DNA of 16,669 nucleotides from the NCBI GenBank assembly GCA_022496185.1, contig WTXG01000510.1:1-16669 (forward strand), in the 5' to 3' direction. The notes under the pieces were generated by a model. The model did no database searches. It saw only the letters and a list, made by a program, of their open reading frames with translations, and had not been told where the DNA came from. Source of the stretch: Multifurca ochricompacta. Taxonomy: Eukaryota > Basidiomycota > Agaricomycetes > Russulales > Russulaceae. Position numbers and translations under genes: made by a program. Positions 6,471 to 15,020 of the stretch are shown here, one piece after another. Every line of letters starts with the position of its first letter. The first letter of the stretch is position 1.

Positions 6471-7663
6471 CTAGAAACGACTCGTACCGTCATCGTCCTG
6501 CACCAGGTCCAAGTAATCATCAGCTACATTACGATCGTCCGTGGTGTAATTCTCCTTGTCCTCGTCTTGAGGACACTGATGGGCGCGGAGGAAGCCGTAG
6601 GGGCCGCGCTGTCCACACGAGTGACAGAGATCGTGGACGGGCAGTCTAACTCGCGATGCCCCGCGTTGTGACGCAGGCACTTGCCGCACCAGCCGGACGG
6701 GTTGATGATTGTCGGGGGAACGCCTACACGACGGAAAATGCAGAACCGGCTCCAGTGCAGGTTGCTGCGACAGTGGCGGCACCACTTGCGGTTGAGGGGA
6801 CAGTTCCAGCTGATGTGGTACTTACTGTCGCACCGCCAACATGTTTCCCCACGCGGATTCTCGTACATCCGCGGCATCTCGAACCGATTGGGCAGCACCT
6901 TGGTGCAGCCCCAACGACGGGAGGGAGAGGTCGTGCGTACGTGTCAGCATATCTCTCTGCGATGGTCTGGTACGCATCTCCTGTTTCCACCTTTTCCTGA
7001 TCTCTACCAGCTCCTGCTCGACCTGGAACATCCCGCTGGTTAATCTTGTCATCATCTTCGCGTGTTCCTTGTACTGTCTGTTGAGTGTCGTTCGCACGTC
7101 AATTCTTCCGCAGCCTCATTACCTCGGCTTGAGGCGCGGGAGACGCATGTCGTTCAGTACTTCATCGATGCGAAGGCGCGGGAATCTTCCGCAGCCAAAT
7201 GCCCCAACTGTTCGTCGCTCATCGTGTGATGGAGCCGTCCTGTGTATCGTTCCTCCAAGTAGACTGGGGCCCCATAGACGGGACCTCCTTTCCTCATGCA
7301 TCCCGCGACATCCATTCCTCCGTTGGTGTAGAAGATGTACTTAGCTATAGCTTTGGTGCCATCCGCCATAGTGATCTCGAGCGGGAAATACATCGACGAG
7401 TTCGGGTTGTTGGCAAAGAACGGGAACTCGGGGACGTCATCGTCCAACTCCATACCTGCCAAGTCGTTTGGGTGCGGCTCTTCACAATGTTCAAAGTCGT
7501 TGTTGGGGTTGGGTGACTGATTCTTCACACGTTCTTCCGCCGCTTCGTAATCGATGGGAGAGGAAGGACGAGTGGAAGGTGGGCAGAGGGAAAGCTTCTA
7601 CAACCACATGAGCGGTAGTGAAGGCGTCGACGGCAGCAGAGGCGCGATGGAAGAAGAAGACAT
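6471..7663 (-). pseudogene. Third ORF with three zinc knuckles (accessory, broken)
   Basis: This frame lies between pol and the polypurine tract. The likely start is ATG at 7663 (MSSSSIAPLLPS...), and an in-frame TAG interrupts it at 7600-7598. The same frame then continues through a roughly 150-codon region with FPFFANNPNSS and GGPVYGAPVYLEERYTG. After frame changes (about 7150-7100 and 6950-6900) a charged, helix-like stretch (QVEQELVEIRKRWKQEM) leads to three Cys/His knuckles: CWRCDSKYHISWNC (6841-6800), CRHCRSNLHWSRFC (6781-6740) and CGKCLRHNAGHRELDC (6688-6641). The first two are CX2CX4HX4C and the third CX2CX6HX4C. A further frame gives an acidic tail (DDYLDLVQDDD) ending with TAG at 6471. 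It probably encodes a nucleic-acid-binding accessory protein. I do not recognise the N-terminal region, and it is not a duplicate of this element's Gag. Confidence 0.65.
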
Positions 7664-7734
7664 GTAGTTGTGAGTTAGGACGTTGCTGGTGAAGCGTTGT
7701 TCTGGGGAAAAGTCGGGAGTCTGCTCTTCCTCTT

Positions 7735-8410
7735 TTAAATGTTTCTGGGCGCTTGGGGATGTCGTAAATGAAACTCCGCAATCAGGTCCGGGGCAAAGAT
7801 ATCCCCGGCTGGCTCCCACGAGCTGTCAGAGTCTGGGAAACCTTTCCACTTGATCAGGTAATACAGCTTGCGCCCTCGGCCCTGTCGCTTCGATCTAGAA
7901 CGCGCTCTACTTCCCATTCTTCTCTCCGTCGATAAGGTCAGGTGGGGTCTCGGGAAGTTCTCCCCATGAATGGAGTTTCCTTATATGGGGTCAGGAGTTT
8001 GGCATGGAAGACAGGGTGGATCTTCCATCTCGGCGGCAGTTGCAGTTCATATGACACGTCGGACACTTCCTTTGATCTGGAAGGGTCCGTGACGTCGGGG
8101 CGCTAGCTTGGCTGAGGGGTGTGATGTATGAATATTTTTTCCTTCGAGCCATACCCAGTCATTGGTCTGATAAGGTGTGAAAGTGTTGGTGGCGGTCAGA
8201 AGCTGTTGTGCCTTTACTAGGTTGTCATTGGCCGATTGTCGCAACTCTTCCCATTGGCTTATCCGTTGGTTACAGAGGGACTAGAGTGGGCTTATCTACC
8301 CACGTGGTACGCGGGGTCCAGCCCATGATAAGGGAGAAGGGGGTGGTCTTTGTGGTGCCATTGGGCCATGAGTTGTGAGCGAATTCCGCAGTTGATAGCC
8401 ATTCGCCCAG
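7735..8410 (-). pseudogene. Integrase C-terminus with GPY/F module and chromodomain
   Basis: Just after the stop at 8413-8411 the same frame continues with LGEWLSTAEFAHNSWPNG, typical of the end of the integrase core. It stops at 8272-8270. Another frame (8244-8047) gives NDWVWLEGKNIHTSHPS and APRRHGPFQI, the GPF of the GPY/F module. After a further shift come YELQLPPRWKIHPVFHAKLL and then the chromodomain, with its core in the frame ending at 7735: LYYLIKWKGFPDSDSSWEP, then FAPDLIAEFHLRHP. The aromatic-rich YLIKWKG and SWEP patterns are diagnostic. Chromodomains on integrases bind modified histones and steer insertion. At least two frameshifts and one stop break this region. Confidence 0.85.
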
Positions 8411-9697
8411 TCATCCTGTCTGCTGTTGCACCAGAACCGAGGTATTGTTCAAGCCACTGATTGTCCGCTCGGACTGCCCATCCGTCTGTGGATGGTAGGC
8501 TGTGGAGATGTTCTGCGCAATGTCTAGCGTTTTGCACAGGGCTCTGGCAAATGCTGACGTAAATCTAGTGTCGCGGTCGGATATGATCTTCTTGGGGAGC
8601 CCATAATGGCGGTATACGTGATCCAGGTACAGCTTTGCCACTCCTTCGGCGGTGATAGTCTCATGGCAGGGAATGAATAGGGCTGCTTTGGAGCAGTCAT
8701 GGTCAGTGATCGTAAGGATGGTGTCGAAGCCTTGTGATTCGGGTAGTTTGACAATAAAATCCATGGCAATAGTCTGGAAGGGGGTCGATACAATGGGGGT
8801 GATGGGGTGCATTGGCGGGATTTTTGGATGAGTGTTGACCTTGTTTGCCTGACACGCTGCGCACCCTTGCACATAATCCTCGACGTCTTTCTTCATGTTG
8901 GGCCACCAGTAGTCTCTTTTGGTCAGGGCATAGGTATTGTGAATACCAGGGTGGCCGGCAGAGGGGAGGTCGTGGTGAAAATGGATCACCCCCCTCTTAA
9001 TGTTGTCACCACCGGTGACAACCAATCGATCTCCGTCCTTCCACCACAGGCCGTTGATTTCTTTTAGATTGTGTGCATTGGCCCATGAACGACATAGTTC
9101 TTGGTTCATGTTTTGGGAAACCTGTGCCCACAGGTCCATATCGTGTAGGCTGACTACGGCGGTTCTCGCGAACACTTCCTCTGGTAGTACAGTGATGTCG
9201 TTATTGTCATCCTCGCCTGTATGCATATCTGGTCTTCGTGACAGTGCGTCCGCTCTAGCATTCTGGCTTCCAGCAATATGTTTCAGGGTGAAGTTGTATT
9301 CTTCCAACTCCAGAACTTCTCGTGCCACGCGACGACTGATTTTGTGGGGTTCCTTCCAATACAACAGATTAGAATGGTCGGTATGGATGATGGTCTTATG
9401 TGGGGTCCCGGCCAGGTAAGGTCGCCAGTGTCGCAATGCTTTGACTATGGCTAGAAGTTCCCTATCCCAGATGTCATAATTCCGTTCAGCTGGGGAGAAG
9501 GTTTCTGAGTAGTACGCCACTGGGTGAAGTATCTGTGTGGTATCCCTCTGATACAATACGGCTCCGTTTGCAAAGTGAGAAGCGTCTACTTCCAACTCGA
9601 AAGGACGGTGCAGGTCTGGTTGGATGAGTACGGGCTCGGAGCCGACTAGGTCTCTGATCCGTTCAAATGCCTGTGTTGTGCTGAATCCCAGTGCCAT
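8411..9697 (-). pseudogene. Pol: RNase H and integrase (428-codon frame)
   Basis: This is the longest open piece of pol. RNase H residues are visible: VDAS (D38), DRELLA (E80), IHTDHSN (D107) and NARADALSR (D150). The integrase zinc domain follows with HH and GHPG (to residue 249) and CAAC (C279, C282). The catalytic core has AMDFIVKLP (D313), ISDRDTRF (D374) and DGQSERT (E410). D374 and E410 are separated by 35 residues, a perfect DD35E. RNase H removes the RNA template, and integrase joins the cDNA to the chromosome. The frame ends at a TGA (8413-8411) just past the glutamate. The first residue is only where the frame opens; in the intact protein it continues from the RT. All catalytic residues I can check are present. 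Confidence 0.92.
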
Positions 9698-9720
9698 GGC
9701 GATCCTTTTTCAAAGATCGT

Positions 9721-10720
9721 TCAGTGGTCGTGCGATGCCTGAGAATCCTTGACAAAGCGTCGGTAGAAGTTGCAAAACCCTATGAACGATCTGACATCCT
9801 TGACGCAAGTCGGTACTGGCCACTCCCGGATCCCTTGTACTTTAACGGGATCCATGCGCACTTGTCCTCCCTCTAAGATGACTCCTAGGTACTCGACACT
9901 TTTTTGCTCAAAGGAGCACTTCGCGGGTTTGAGGTACAGGTCGTGTTCTTGGAGTATATCTAGTACCTGATGTACCCGGTCTCGGTGGTGATCTAGGTTG
10001 TCTGAGGTGGCCACCAGTATATCGTCCATATAAACCACTACTTCTCCAGTGAGAATGAGGTCACGGAAGATGTGATTCATCATGGCCTGGAACGTTGCTG
10101 GCGAGTTGGTGAGGCCGAAGAACATGACATTTGGTTCAAACAATCCTTGATTTGTTTTGAACGCTGCTTTGCATTGATCTCCTTCCTTAATCCTGACGTT
10201 ATTGTACCCCCACCGTACGTCCATTTTCGAGAAGAGGGACTTATCCCTCATGGCGTCTATGAGCTCGGAGATGAGCGGTAGGGGTAGGCATTCTTCACCG
10301 TGTAAGCGTTGATCCGTCGATAATCTTGGACTGGCCTCAACTTGCCATCCTTCTTCTTAATGAAGAAGAAGGGCGAGGCATACTGCGACTTGGATGGACG
10401 AATATATCCTTTTGCCAAGTGTTCTTCGAGGAACTCCGTCAACGCCACCTGTTCGGACTGAGATAGTGGATAGATTTTGCAATCGATTGCAGCCGGTGTG
10501 TCGGGGAGCAGGTCTATGGCGTGATCCCAGGGCGAGAAGGTGGGAACCGCTGTGACTCCTCTTCTGAGAACACCTTCCAATGCCGGTGATAGGTGCGTGG
10601 TACTATGTCATCATAAGTTTTCTCCGTCTGCCCCTGTACCGCTTTCTGGGCTAACTCTGAAGCCTTCGTGGCATAACAGCGACCCAGGTCCTCTGTGCTG
10701 ATTTCTGCCTCCTTTGTCAC
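9721..10720 (-). pseudogene. Pol: reverse transcriptase (frameshifted)
   Basis: Three overlapping frames together give a Ty3/Gypsy RT. At 10720-10514 is the linker ending [17 protein letters not shown]. At 10580-10257 are [31 protein letters not shown] and [11 protein letters not shown]. At 10251-9721 are SKMDVRWGYNNVRI, FGLTNSPATFQAMMN, the active-site VVYMDDILVA, KPAKCSFEQKSVEYLGVILE and FIGFCNFYRRF. The catalytic aspartates of motif A (KMD) and of YMDD are intact. Frame breaks lie near 10525, 10285 and 9740-9700, each apparently of one base compared with the sister copy at 15600-16560. Reverse transcriptase copies the element RNA to cDNA in the particle. Confidence 0.9.
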
Positions 10721-11270
10721 GCCATGCCTAATCGCATAATCATAGCCTCTCGACGTAATGATGGTGGGGTAGGAATCTTATCCATTGTTGCATCTGCCCA
10801 ATTGATCTTGGGCTCGAATGCAGCAAGCCATGGATATCCTAGGATGAGGTCCTCATCTCCTAAGTCGGTGATCAGAAAGCGAATGACTTTTGTTGTCTCC
10901 CCAACTTGGACATTCAGGTCGGTGTAATGCGTGATTTTCCCAGCACGGTTGGCAGTTCCGTCGATATTCCAGATATTTTTTTCAGTGGGAAGAGCCTGCT
11001 TCCCTAGTCCCAAAGTTTTAATCATTCTCGGCTGATAAAGTTGTCTGTGGCTCCGGAGTCCACTAAAATGTCTCGGTCGGCCGTCCTCTGTGTAGTCTCG
11101 AAATGAACTGGTATTTTTAATGACTTGAATCGACTAGTATACACAGAGGTAACATGGAGTGCTCTTGCCCAGGCCGATGGGGTAGAGCTTATCAAAAATC
11201 CTTTTTCGCGAAAGCCTTTTCCACTAGAATGGCTCGCACTTCCTCGCTTTCCTTCATCATATTTGCCCAT
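10717..11270 (-). pseudogene. Pol: aspartic protease (frameshifted)
   Basis: The frame 11270-11022 reads STPSAWARALHVTSVY, then DRDILVDSGATDNFIS, with the retropepsin active-site triad D-S-G. A break at about 11025 shifts into the frame 11025-10717, which continues with LGLGKQALP, IWNIDGTANRAGKI, the flap-like TDLNVQVG, and FLITDLGDEDLILGYPWL. The last of these contains the conserved hydrophobic-hydrophobic-Gly motif (ILG). Retropepsins cut Gag-Pol into mature parts and act as dimers. The end of this frame after INWADATMDK is out of register with the sister copy, indicating another shift near 10775. The protease begins inside the gag overlap in the -1 frame. Confidence 0.88.
11192..11200 (-). 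promoter_or_regulatory. Probable -1 frameshift site at the gag end (GATTTTTGA)
   Basis: Gag ends GAT TTT TGA, while protease is open in the -1 frame as TTT TTG ATA. The T5 run is kept in the sister copy (15011-15015) although the following base differs, suggesting a slippage site joining Gag to Pol. Confidence 0.5.
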
Positions 11271-12703
11271 ATGTCTTGAGCTTTCTCTTCCTTGGTTCGC
11301 TTATCTACGGCTGGCGGGTTGTTGTTGATAGGGATTGTCGGCGTGGCATTTGCTGCTGCAACTCGTACTCCCTTCTTCGGGCAGTCTCGAGACATGTGTC
11401 CCTGGCCCTTGCAGCGAAAACATCTTCCTTCCTTCATCAATGTTGCCGTTCGTCTTCTGTGAGTGTGGCTCTCGCCCTAATTCTGTCTGCGGAGGTGTCC
11501 ATAGCATTGGGGTCCCTCTGAGTAGTATGCGCTGGTTTGACTCCAAACGCGGCCTTCCACTGCTCTCGAGTCTTTCCTTTCTTCGTATCGACCCCAAATC
11601 TAGTTTGGAAGTCGAGGTAATCCTGCTGCTGTCGTCGAGCAGCATCGACCCACTCGTCCCAGTCGTGAGGATGATGGAACTGGATGATATTTTTGACTAG
11701 TGGGTTCGGCAGTCCTTGGGAGAAGAGGTCCAAGGTTGCCTCCTCATCTGTATCATAGCCTGCTCGGTTGGCTAGGCTTCGGAATTTTGCCACATAGGCG
11801 TCGAGCTCTCCCTTTTCCATTCTCAGGGACTTCAATTCCCTAGCCGCCTTCTGTTTTGCCTGTCCGTCAGTGAAGGCGTCTTTGAACCTCTGGGCTATGG
11901 TCTCCCAGAGGCCTTCACTAGTGGTACGGCGGCCACTCTCTACCTGCTCGTTCAACCACTCGAGCTGTTCCATTGTCCAATCGTCTACGGCGTCACCCCT
12001 GATGAGGGAGAGAAAGAGGTTGGCGCGCTGGAAGGGGTTGACGATCTGGGGCACATCATGATTGAAGTTTTTGAACGTGGTAAACTCCAACATAAACTTT
12101 TTGCTCTGGGAGCGATCTCCCGTGAAGGTCTGAGGTAGAATCCCGAAAGGCGTCCTGACGGGGCGGGATATTTGGAACGACCGGGGGAGGAGGAGGAGGA
12201 GGAACGGGGTCGGGGAGTTGGGCGGCGATGGTGGACATATTCTGATGGAATGGGGTAATGGTTTCTGAGGATTGTATCGATATCTGGGGGGTTGTCAAAG
12301 CAGGGGCTCTGATCGTGACAACGGCCGGTGCAACCAGGGGTGTAGACAATGCTAATACTGGTGCGTCTTCACTATTCTCTTCGACGTATTCTTCTGGTTC
12401 TGAGTCGGTGATGATCGCGGGCGGGTTCTCTCTCCACGGTCCAAGACCGAATTCTGGTGGAGCGGGAGCGGTAGTAACCCACGAGTGTCTGCTATCCGAG
12501 TATCGGATACGATACCAAACTCGCTTTTCTTCGTCGTATTCTACCGGTTGGTATCTTCCGTCGTGATAGACGTAGTATCCAAACTCGGATTCAAAGTCTT
12601 TCCAGACGGCAGAGCCAAGTGTCTGTTGTGAAAGATTATTCTCGTCTCTGCGTTCGATGAGCTCTTCCTTGAACAGGGTCTGACTTCGGCTGGACGAAGC
12701 CAC
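11192..12703 (-). pseudogene. gag: Gag (capsid/nucleocapsid), broken into three frames
   Basis: The frame 12703-12056 encodes an N-terminal region (QTLFKEELIERRDENN; WKDFESEFGYYVYHDGRYQP; YDEEKRVWYR) and a Pro-rich linker. The frame 12093-11437 holds the Retrotrans_gag-type capsid core (WTMEQLEWLNEQ, GLWETIAQRFKDAF, LRMEKGELDAYVAKFRSLA, LFSQGLPNPLVKNI). The frame 11440-11192 has the CCHC knuckle CFRCKGQGHMSRDC and a Glu/Lys-rich end. Gag assembles the particle and packages RNA. The sister copy (13509-15020) runs through both junctions in one frame, so the breaks near 12090-12160 and 11440 are losses here. The frame opens with GTG at 12703-12701, not ATG, and a stop (TAA at the LTR end) precedes it without an in-frame ATG. 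Confidence 0.88.
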
Positions 12704-12712
12704 GTTGGGAGG

Positions 12713-12723
12713 AGACTCGACTT
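12713..12723 (-). promoter_or_regulatory. Self-priming primer-binding site (AAGTCGAGTCT)
   Basis: On the minus strand, two bases (TC) separate the end of the 5' LTR from AAGTCGAGTCT. This is exactly complementary to AGACTCGACTT at 12961-12951, the predicted mRNA 5' end. No TGG (the complement of a tRNA CCA end) is present next to the LTR. Confidence 0.75.
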
Positions 12724-12950
12724 GATGTTACGTCCGGTGCGGGACGTTCCACACGACTTGTGTGACAGCGTTCGTTCGTTATCAGGGAAAGGTCAATAAG
12801 ACCTTTGGAGTTCGTAATGAAAGAGTCAAAGTCAAAGAGGCTGTACTCTAAGACAATGTTGAGCGGAAAGTACCAGAAGTACTTCTGTTGAGAGGGTCAA
12901 GTCAAAGCGTCCAAAGGGAAGTCCAGAAGACAAGCACCGATGTATTCAAT

Positions 12951-12961
12951 AAGTCGAGTCT
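12951..12961 (-). promoter_or_regulatory. Predicted RNA 5' end / self-primer of the nested element
   Basis: The minus strand reads AGACTCGACTT starting at 12961, 34 bp after the start of TATATAAG (12995). It is the 11-nt complement of the primer site at 12713-12723. Confidence 0.75.
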
Positions 12962-12987
12962 GAGGTCTACAGCGTAGCTACAGCGGA

Positions 12988-12995
12988 CTTATATA
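12988..12995 (-). promoter_or_regulatory. TATA box of the nested element (5' LTR promoter)
   Basis: TATATAAG on the minus strand. It drives the genomic RNA if the element is transcribed. Confidence 0.75.
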
Positions 12996-13115
12996 CGTAA
13001 TCGAATGAGCGTCTAAAGATAAGATAACACCGAGTCATGTGGGCCCAAATATACGAAAGCGGAGGGCGTAAAGCCTGGCTTCTGATAGGGAATTAAGTAA
13101 GTGTCCGGTCATAAC

Positions 13116-13156
13116 GATAAGGGATAAGGGATAACGGATAAGAGATAAAAGATAAC
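13116..13156 (-). promoter_or_regulatory. GATAA-repeat cluster in U3 (5' LTR)
   Basis: Six GATAA cores are spaced 7-8 bp apart, more than in the 3' LTR. Possible GATA-factor array. Confidence 0.5.
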
Positions 13157-13340
13157 AGACAGAGAGCCAATCATGAGTACAGTGAGATAAACAACCGCAA
13201 AGCCGATCACGGGGAGGGAAGCAAAGCACGTGACGGGTCCCAGGACGGAGATGTGATCAAGAAATGTAAGGTAGGGGGACGGGAGGGGTCGTCATTGGGG
13301 ATCGTGAAGAAAAATGGGTTGCTAGGCAAGGGCCGTAACA

Positions 13341-13345
13341 CTTTC
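13341..13345. repeat. Target site duplication CTTTC (right copy)
   Basis: Identical to 5841-5845. Confidence 0.95.
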
Positions 13346-13489
13346 CTGCTCAACATCGTCACTCGGGAACAGCCCCGTTGACTTTGACTCAACCACTTGA
13401 ACTCCAAGAGGTCTTATTGATCTCTTATCTGAACACACGAATCCCGCTGTCGCACAAGTCATGCAGAATGTCTCACACTGGACGTAACA
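13346..13489 (+). repeat. 5' LTR of the plus-strand element, right part
   Basis: It resumes the U5 region interrupted at 5845 (CTGCTCAACATCGTC...) and ends CTGGACGTAACA at 13489. It matches the U5 end of the nested LTR (CCGGACGTAACA) with many substitutions. Confidence 0.9.
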
Positions 13490-13491
13490 TC

Positions 13492-13502
13492 AAGTCGAGT
13501 CT
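13492..13502 (+). promoter_or_regulatory. Self-priming primer-binding site (AAGTCGAGTCT)
   Basis: It lies two bases after the LTR end and is perfectly complementary to 5756-5766. It is identical to the nested element's site although the bases after position 13503 differ, so it appears to be under constraint. Confidence 0.75.
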
Positions 13503-13508
13503 CTCACA

Positions 13509-15020
13509 GTGGCTTCCAGCCGCAGTCAGACCCTCTTCCGGGAAGAACTCATCGAACGCAGAGACGAGAATAATCTTTCACAGCAGGTACTTGGCTCTGC
13601 CACCTGGAAAGACTTTGAGTCTGAGTTTGGATATTACGTCTATCATGACGGACGATACCAACCGGTAGAATACGACGAAGAGAAGAGAGTTTGGTATTGT
13701 ATCCGATACTCGGACAGTCGACACTCTTGGGTCACTACAGGACCCGCCCCACCCGAATTTGGACTAGGCCTGTGGAGAGAAAACCCTCCGGCCATTGTCA
13801 CGGACTCCAAACCAGAGGAGTACATAGAAGAACCCAGCGAAGAAGAAGCACCGGCATTAGCAGCGTCTATGTCTCCGGTTGCACCTAGAGTTGTCATGTC
13901 CAGAGCCCCTGCTTTGACAACTCCCCAGATATCAGTACAATCCACGAACACCATCACCCCATTCCATCAAACCATGTCCACCATTGCCGCCCAACTTCCA
14001 GACCCTGCCCCACCAGCCCCAGTGGCGGCACCACCGAATATCCCTCCCCCATCTGGATGACTATCAGGAGTGTTGCCCCAAACGTTCACCAGGGACCGCT
14101 CGCAAAGCAAGAAGTTTATGTTGGAGTTCACAACCTTTAAAAACTTCAACCATGATGTCCTGCAGATTGTCAACCCATTTCAACGTGCCAACTTGTTCCT
14201 TTCACTAATTCGAGGGGATGCGGTTGATGACTGGACTATGGAGCAGCTGGAATGGCTGAATGAACAAGTTGAGGGTGGACGCCGTACCACGAGTGAAGGT
14301 CTTTGGGAGACCATCGCTGAGCGGTTTAAAGACGCATTCACGGATGGGCAGGCCAAACAGAAGGCAGCCCGGGAGTTAAAGTCCCTTAGGATGGAAAAAG
14401 GCGAATTAGACGCATACATCGCCAAATTCAGAAGCCTGGCGAATAGGGCCGGCTACAACACAGATGAAGAGGCCACGTTGGACCTCTTCTCGCAAGGGCT
14501 GCCCAACCCGCTGGTTAAAAATATAATCCAATTCCACCATCCCCATGACTGGGATAGCTGGGTCGATGCCGCCCGCCGACAACAGCAGGACTACCTTGAT
14601 TTCCAGACACACTTTGGGATCGACACCAGAAAAGGGAAAACTCGAGATCAATGGAAGGCTGCCTTTGGAGTAAAACCTGTCCACCATGCTCAGAAGGATC
14701 CAAATGCCATGGACACCTCTGCAGATCGAGCCCGAGCTCGGGCAACGCTCACAGAAGACGAGCGACAAACGCTGATGAAAGAAGGACGATGCTTCCGCTG
14801 CAAAGCGCTGGGACATATGTCCCGGGACTGTCCCAAAAGGGGGGCACGCGCTGCCGCCGCTACCACAGCAGAAACCCCCATCCAGAATAATCCACCCACT
14901 GTGGATAAGCGGTCAAAAGAAGAGAAGGCCCAAGACATATGGGCTAATATGATGAAGGAGAGTAAGGAAGTACGCGCCATTTTGGTGGAAAAGGCGTTTG
15001 CAAAGAAGGATTTTTGTTAG
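13509..15020 (+). pseudogene. gag: Gag of the plus-strand element, one frame with one internal stop
   Basis: A single 503-codon frame runs from GTG (13509) to TAG (15018-15020), broken only by TGA at 14058-14060 (codon 184). The N-terminal region has LFREELIERRDENN, WKDFESEFGYYVYHDGRYQP and YDEEKRVWYC. A Pro/Ala-rich linker follows, then a Retrotrans_gag core (WTMEQLEWLNEQVEGGRR, GLWETIAERFKDAF, LRMEKGELDAYIAKFRSLAN, LFSQGLPNPLVKNI). The nucleocapsid knuckle is CFRCKALGHMSRDC (CX2CX4HX4C). Aligned with the nested copy it is nearly collinear, and the TGA corresponds to a sense codon there. As in the nested copy no ATG opens the frame; the GTG stands where a start would be expected. It is better preserved than the younger copy's gag. 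Confidence 0.88.
15011..15017 (+). promoter_or_regulatory. Probable -1 frameshift site (TTTTTGT)
   Basis: Gag reads GAT TTT TGT TAG. The -1 frame reads TTG TTA GGC TCA into protease. The layout is the same as at 11192-11200 in the other copy. T TTT TGT is a weak X XXY YYZ heptamer. Confidence 0.5.

Larger units (their letters stand above)
5846..13340 (-). mobile_element. Complete nested Ty3/Gypsy chromovirus, 7495 bp, minus strand
   Basis: Two LTRs (5846-6439 and 12726-13340) enclose gag, pol and a third reading frame, all on the minus strand. The 5-bp duplication CTTTC flanks it. The LTR ends are TGTTAC...GTAACA. In coding order there are a 5' LTR, an 11-nt self-complementary primer site, gag, protease, RT, RNase H, integrase, chromodomain, a zinc-knuckle ORF, a polypurine tract and a 3' LTR. 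Structurally it is full length, but gag, pol and the third frame all carry frameshifts or stops. Its target is the 5' LTR of a relative, which suits a chromodomain element that favours heterochromatin (inference). Confidence 0.95.
12726..13340 (-). repeat. 5' LTR of the nested element (615 bp)
   Basis: It runs from TGTTACGTCC to GGCCGTAACA on the plus strand, followed directly by CTTTC. Near identity to 5846-6439 indicates a fairly recent insertion. It holds TATA (12995-12988), the start site (12961) and a GATA array (13116-13156). Confidence 0.95.

Noticed and set aside
6656..7516. Plus-strand open frames up to 167 codons opposite the third ORF
   Set aside because: The minus strand carries three spaced Cys/His knuckles and belongs to the element's transcript direction. 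The plus frames have no such pattern.
8524..9419. Other frames on both strands over the RNase H/integrase region
   Set aside because: They overlap the well-supported 428-codon frame with all catalytic residues.
12705..12725. A tRNA-type primer-binding site next to the 5' LTR
   Set aside because: No TGG follows the LTR end, and the 11-nt match to the LTR start site explains the sequence better.
14058..14060. Programmed readthrough of the TGA inside gag
   Set aside because: The sister copy has a sense codon at the aligned place and no conserved readthrough context, so a simple nonsense mutation is more likely.
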